The notes below the pieces were generated by a model that worked only from the letters and a program-made list of their open reading frames with translations, ran no database searches and was not told the origin of the DNA. Below, piece by piece: positions 63,056-64,000 of a stretch of DNA of 64,000 nucleotides. Position 1 is the stretch's first letter. Each line of letters starts with the position of its first letter. The stretch is from Lytechinus pictus. Lineage: Eukaryota > Echinodermata > Echinoidea > Temnopleuroida > Toxopneustidae. The position numbers and the translations under genes are program-made. The DNA is taken from contig NC_087254.1 in NCBI RefSeq assembly GCF_037042905.1, positions 19,400,603-19,464,602 of the forward strand, in the 5' to 3' direction.

Positions 63056-63660
63056 TTAAAGGGGAATCCAGCCTTGGCCATTAAATGTTGTGTTGGGAAG
63101 GAGAAAAATAAATTAAACAGAATGGTGAAAGTTTGAAAGAAATCAGACAAGCAATAAGAAAGTTATAGCTGCTTTAAAATTGAGTTCACTAATACTATGT
63201 AGATTTCAAATTGGCAACTGGATAAGTAAATTATGACAAGGGGCAAGGACAACTTTCCCATAGGCCATGTACTTTATTATCAGGGATTAGTGGTTTTCTC
63301 CTAAGTACCCATTCCCCTGGGGCAGTAATCTAAATATAACCCAGGTAGTATATTGTTTTATGTCCTCATGAAAGAAAAATATTAATTTGAAATAAAACTT
63401 TTGGGAAAAAATCACATTTTCGCCATAATATGAATTGGAGTACATGGAAGAGTAGTCCTTGCCTTACATCACTATGACATCCCATATGCAGCCAATTTGA
63501 AGTCTCCATGGGTACAGTGATTACCAATATTTACAACTTTTAAAAATTCATAACTTTCTTGTTGTTTGTCCAATATTGTTCAAACTTTTACCTATCAACT
63601 TGTCTGATTTTTCTTTTCCTTATAAAAACAATTTTTTATTTGGGTTGGATTCCCCTTTAA
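63056..63660 (+). mobile_element. Non-autonomous DNA element with 'ttaaaggggaatcca' ends (copy 2)
   Basis: Begins 'ttaaaggggaatccagcc' and ends 'ggttggattcccctttaa', near-perfect inverted ends about 605 bp apart. The interior matches 8556-9127 in reverse order. No coding capacity. Confidence 0.75.
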
Positions 63661-63704
63661 ATCTCAATTCTTCTGTAAAGCCACTGTTCCCTTGCAAGCT
63701 TTAT

Positions 63705-64000
63705 TAACCTGTTGACTTCTGAAAACCTGTGATTGCCATAGGTTTAGTACAGTGACCAACCAGTTTCAGTAGGCAATGGGTTAACATGTTGACTTCCGAA
63801 ATCATGTGATTGCCAAACTTAGGTTTTGTATAGCAGCTATCCAGTTTGAGTAGGCAATGGGTTAACCTGTTGACTTTTGAAATCCTGTGATTGCCATAGG
63901 TTTAGTACAGTGACCATCCAGTTTGAGTATGCAATGGGTTAACCTGTTGACTTCTGAAATCATGTGATTGCCATATGTTTAGTACAGTGACCATCCAGTT
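63705..64000. repeat. ~78-bp tandem array running off the right edge
   Basis: Units begin 'gttaacctgttgacttctga' at about 63705, 63780, 63861 and 63939 and include 'gtgattgccataggtttagt' and 'accatccagtttgagtaggc'. About four units are seen and the array is cut by the window end. Confidence 0.85.

Noticed and set aside
1..64000. CRISPR arrays, bacterial operons, phage genes or toxin systems
   Set aside because: The tandem arrays lack unique spacers of fixed length, genes are intron-split, and no prokaryotic signals were seen.

Overview
This window is nuclear DNA from an animal. Genes are spread over many exons with GT-AG introns, intergenic space is AT-rich, and inverted-repeat transposons, LINE 3' ends, minisatellites and (ATC)n or poly-C runs are dense. 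A polycystin protein carrying REJ, GPS and PLAT modules, together with this repeat style, suggests an echinoderm, most likely a sea urchin. That assignment is inference; there is no taxonomic marker gene here.

Layout. (1) 1-5234, plus strand: two tandem paralogs of a family I do not recognise. Only the last exon of the first is inside the window; the second is a two-exon gene (exons 1133-1583 and 5023-5234). Its intron holds a short tandem repeat, a transposon-like element filled with ~160-bp repeats and broken by a LINE 3' end, and a palindromic MITE. (2) 10798-11634, minus strand: an intact intronless ELOVL6-type fatty acid elongase. (3) 13274-17667: a ~4.4-kb foldback element with arms of diverged ~176-bp repeats in opposite orientation, followed by a ~1.1-kb direct duplication. 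(4) 23119-35413, minus strand: an eight-exon short-chain dehydrogenase, very likely L-xylulose reductase (246 aa), with large introns loaded with mobile elements. (5) 38733-62559, minus strand: the C-terminal ~1865 residues, 30 exons, of a polycystin-1-like protein. Its order is REJ, GAIN-like stalk, GPS, TM1, PLAT, then ten more membrane segments ending in a polycystin cation channel. The gene continues past the right edge.

All exon junctions of the dehydrogenase and polycystin models were read by hand. Splice phases agree across every junction and the reading frames stay open, which strongly supports both models. The genes have unrelated functions (lipid elongation, sugar reduction, membrane receptor/channel) and show no sign of acting as one system.

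The most striking observation is in the polycystin gene. The end of one exon plus its 5' splice donor is tandemly copied into 19 exact 57-bp units (59031-60107), giving about 18 extra donor-like sites in the following intron.
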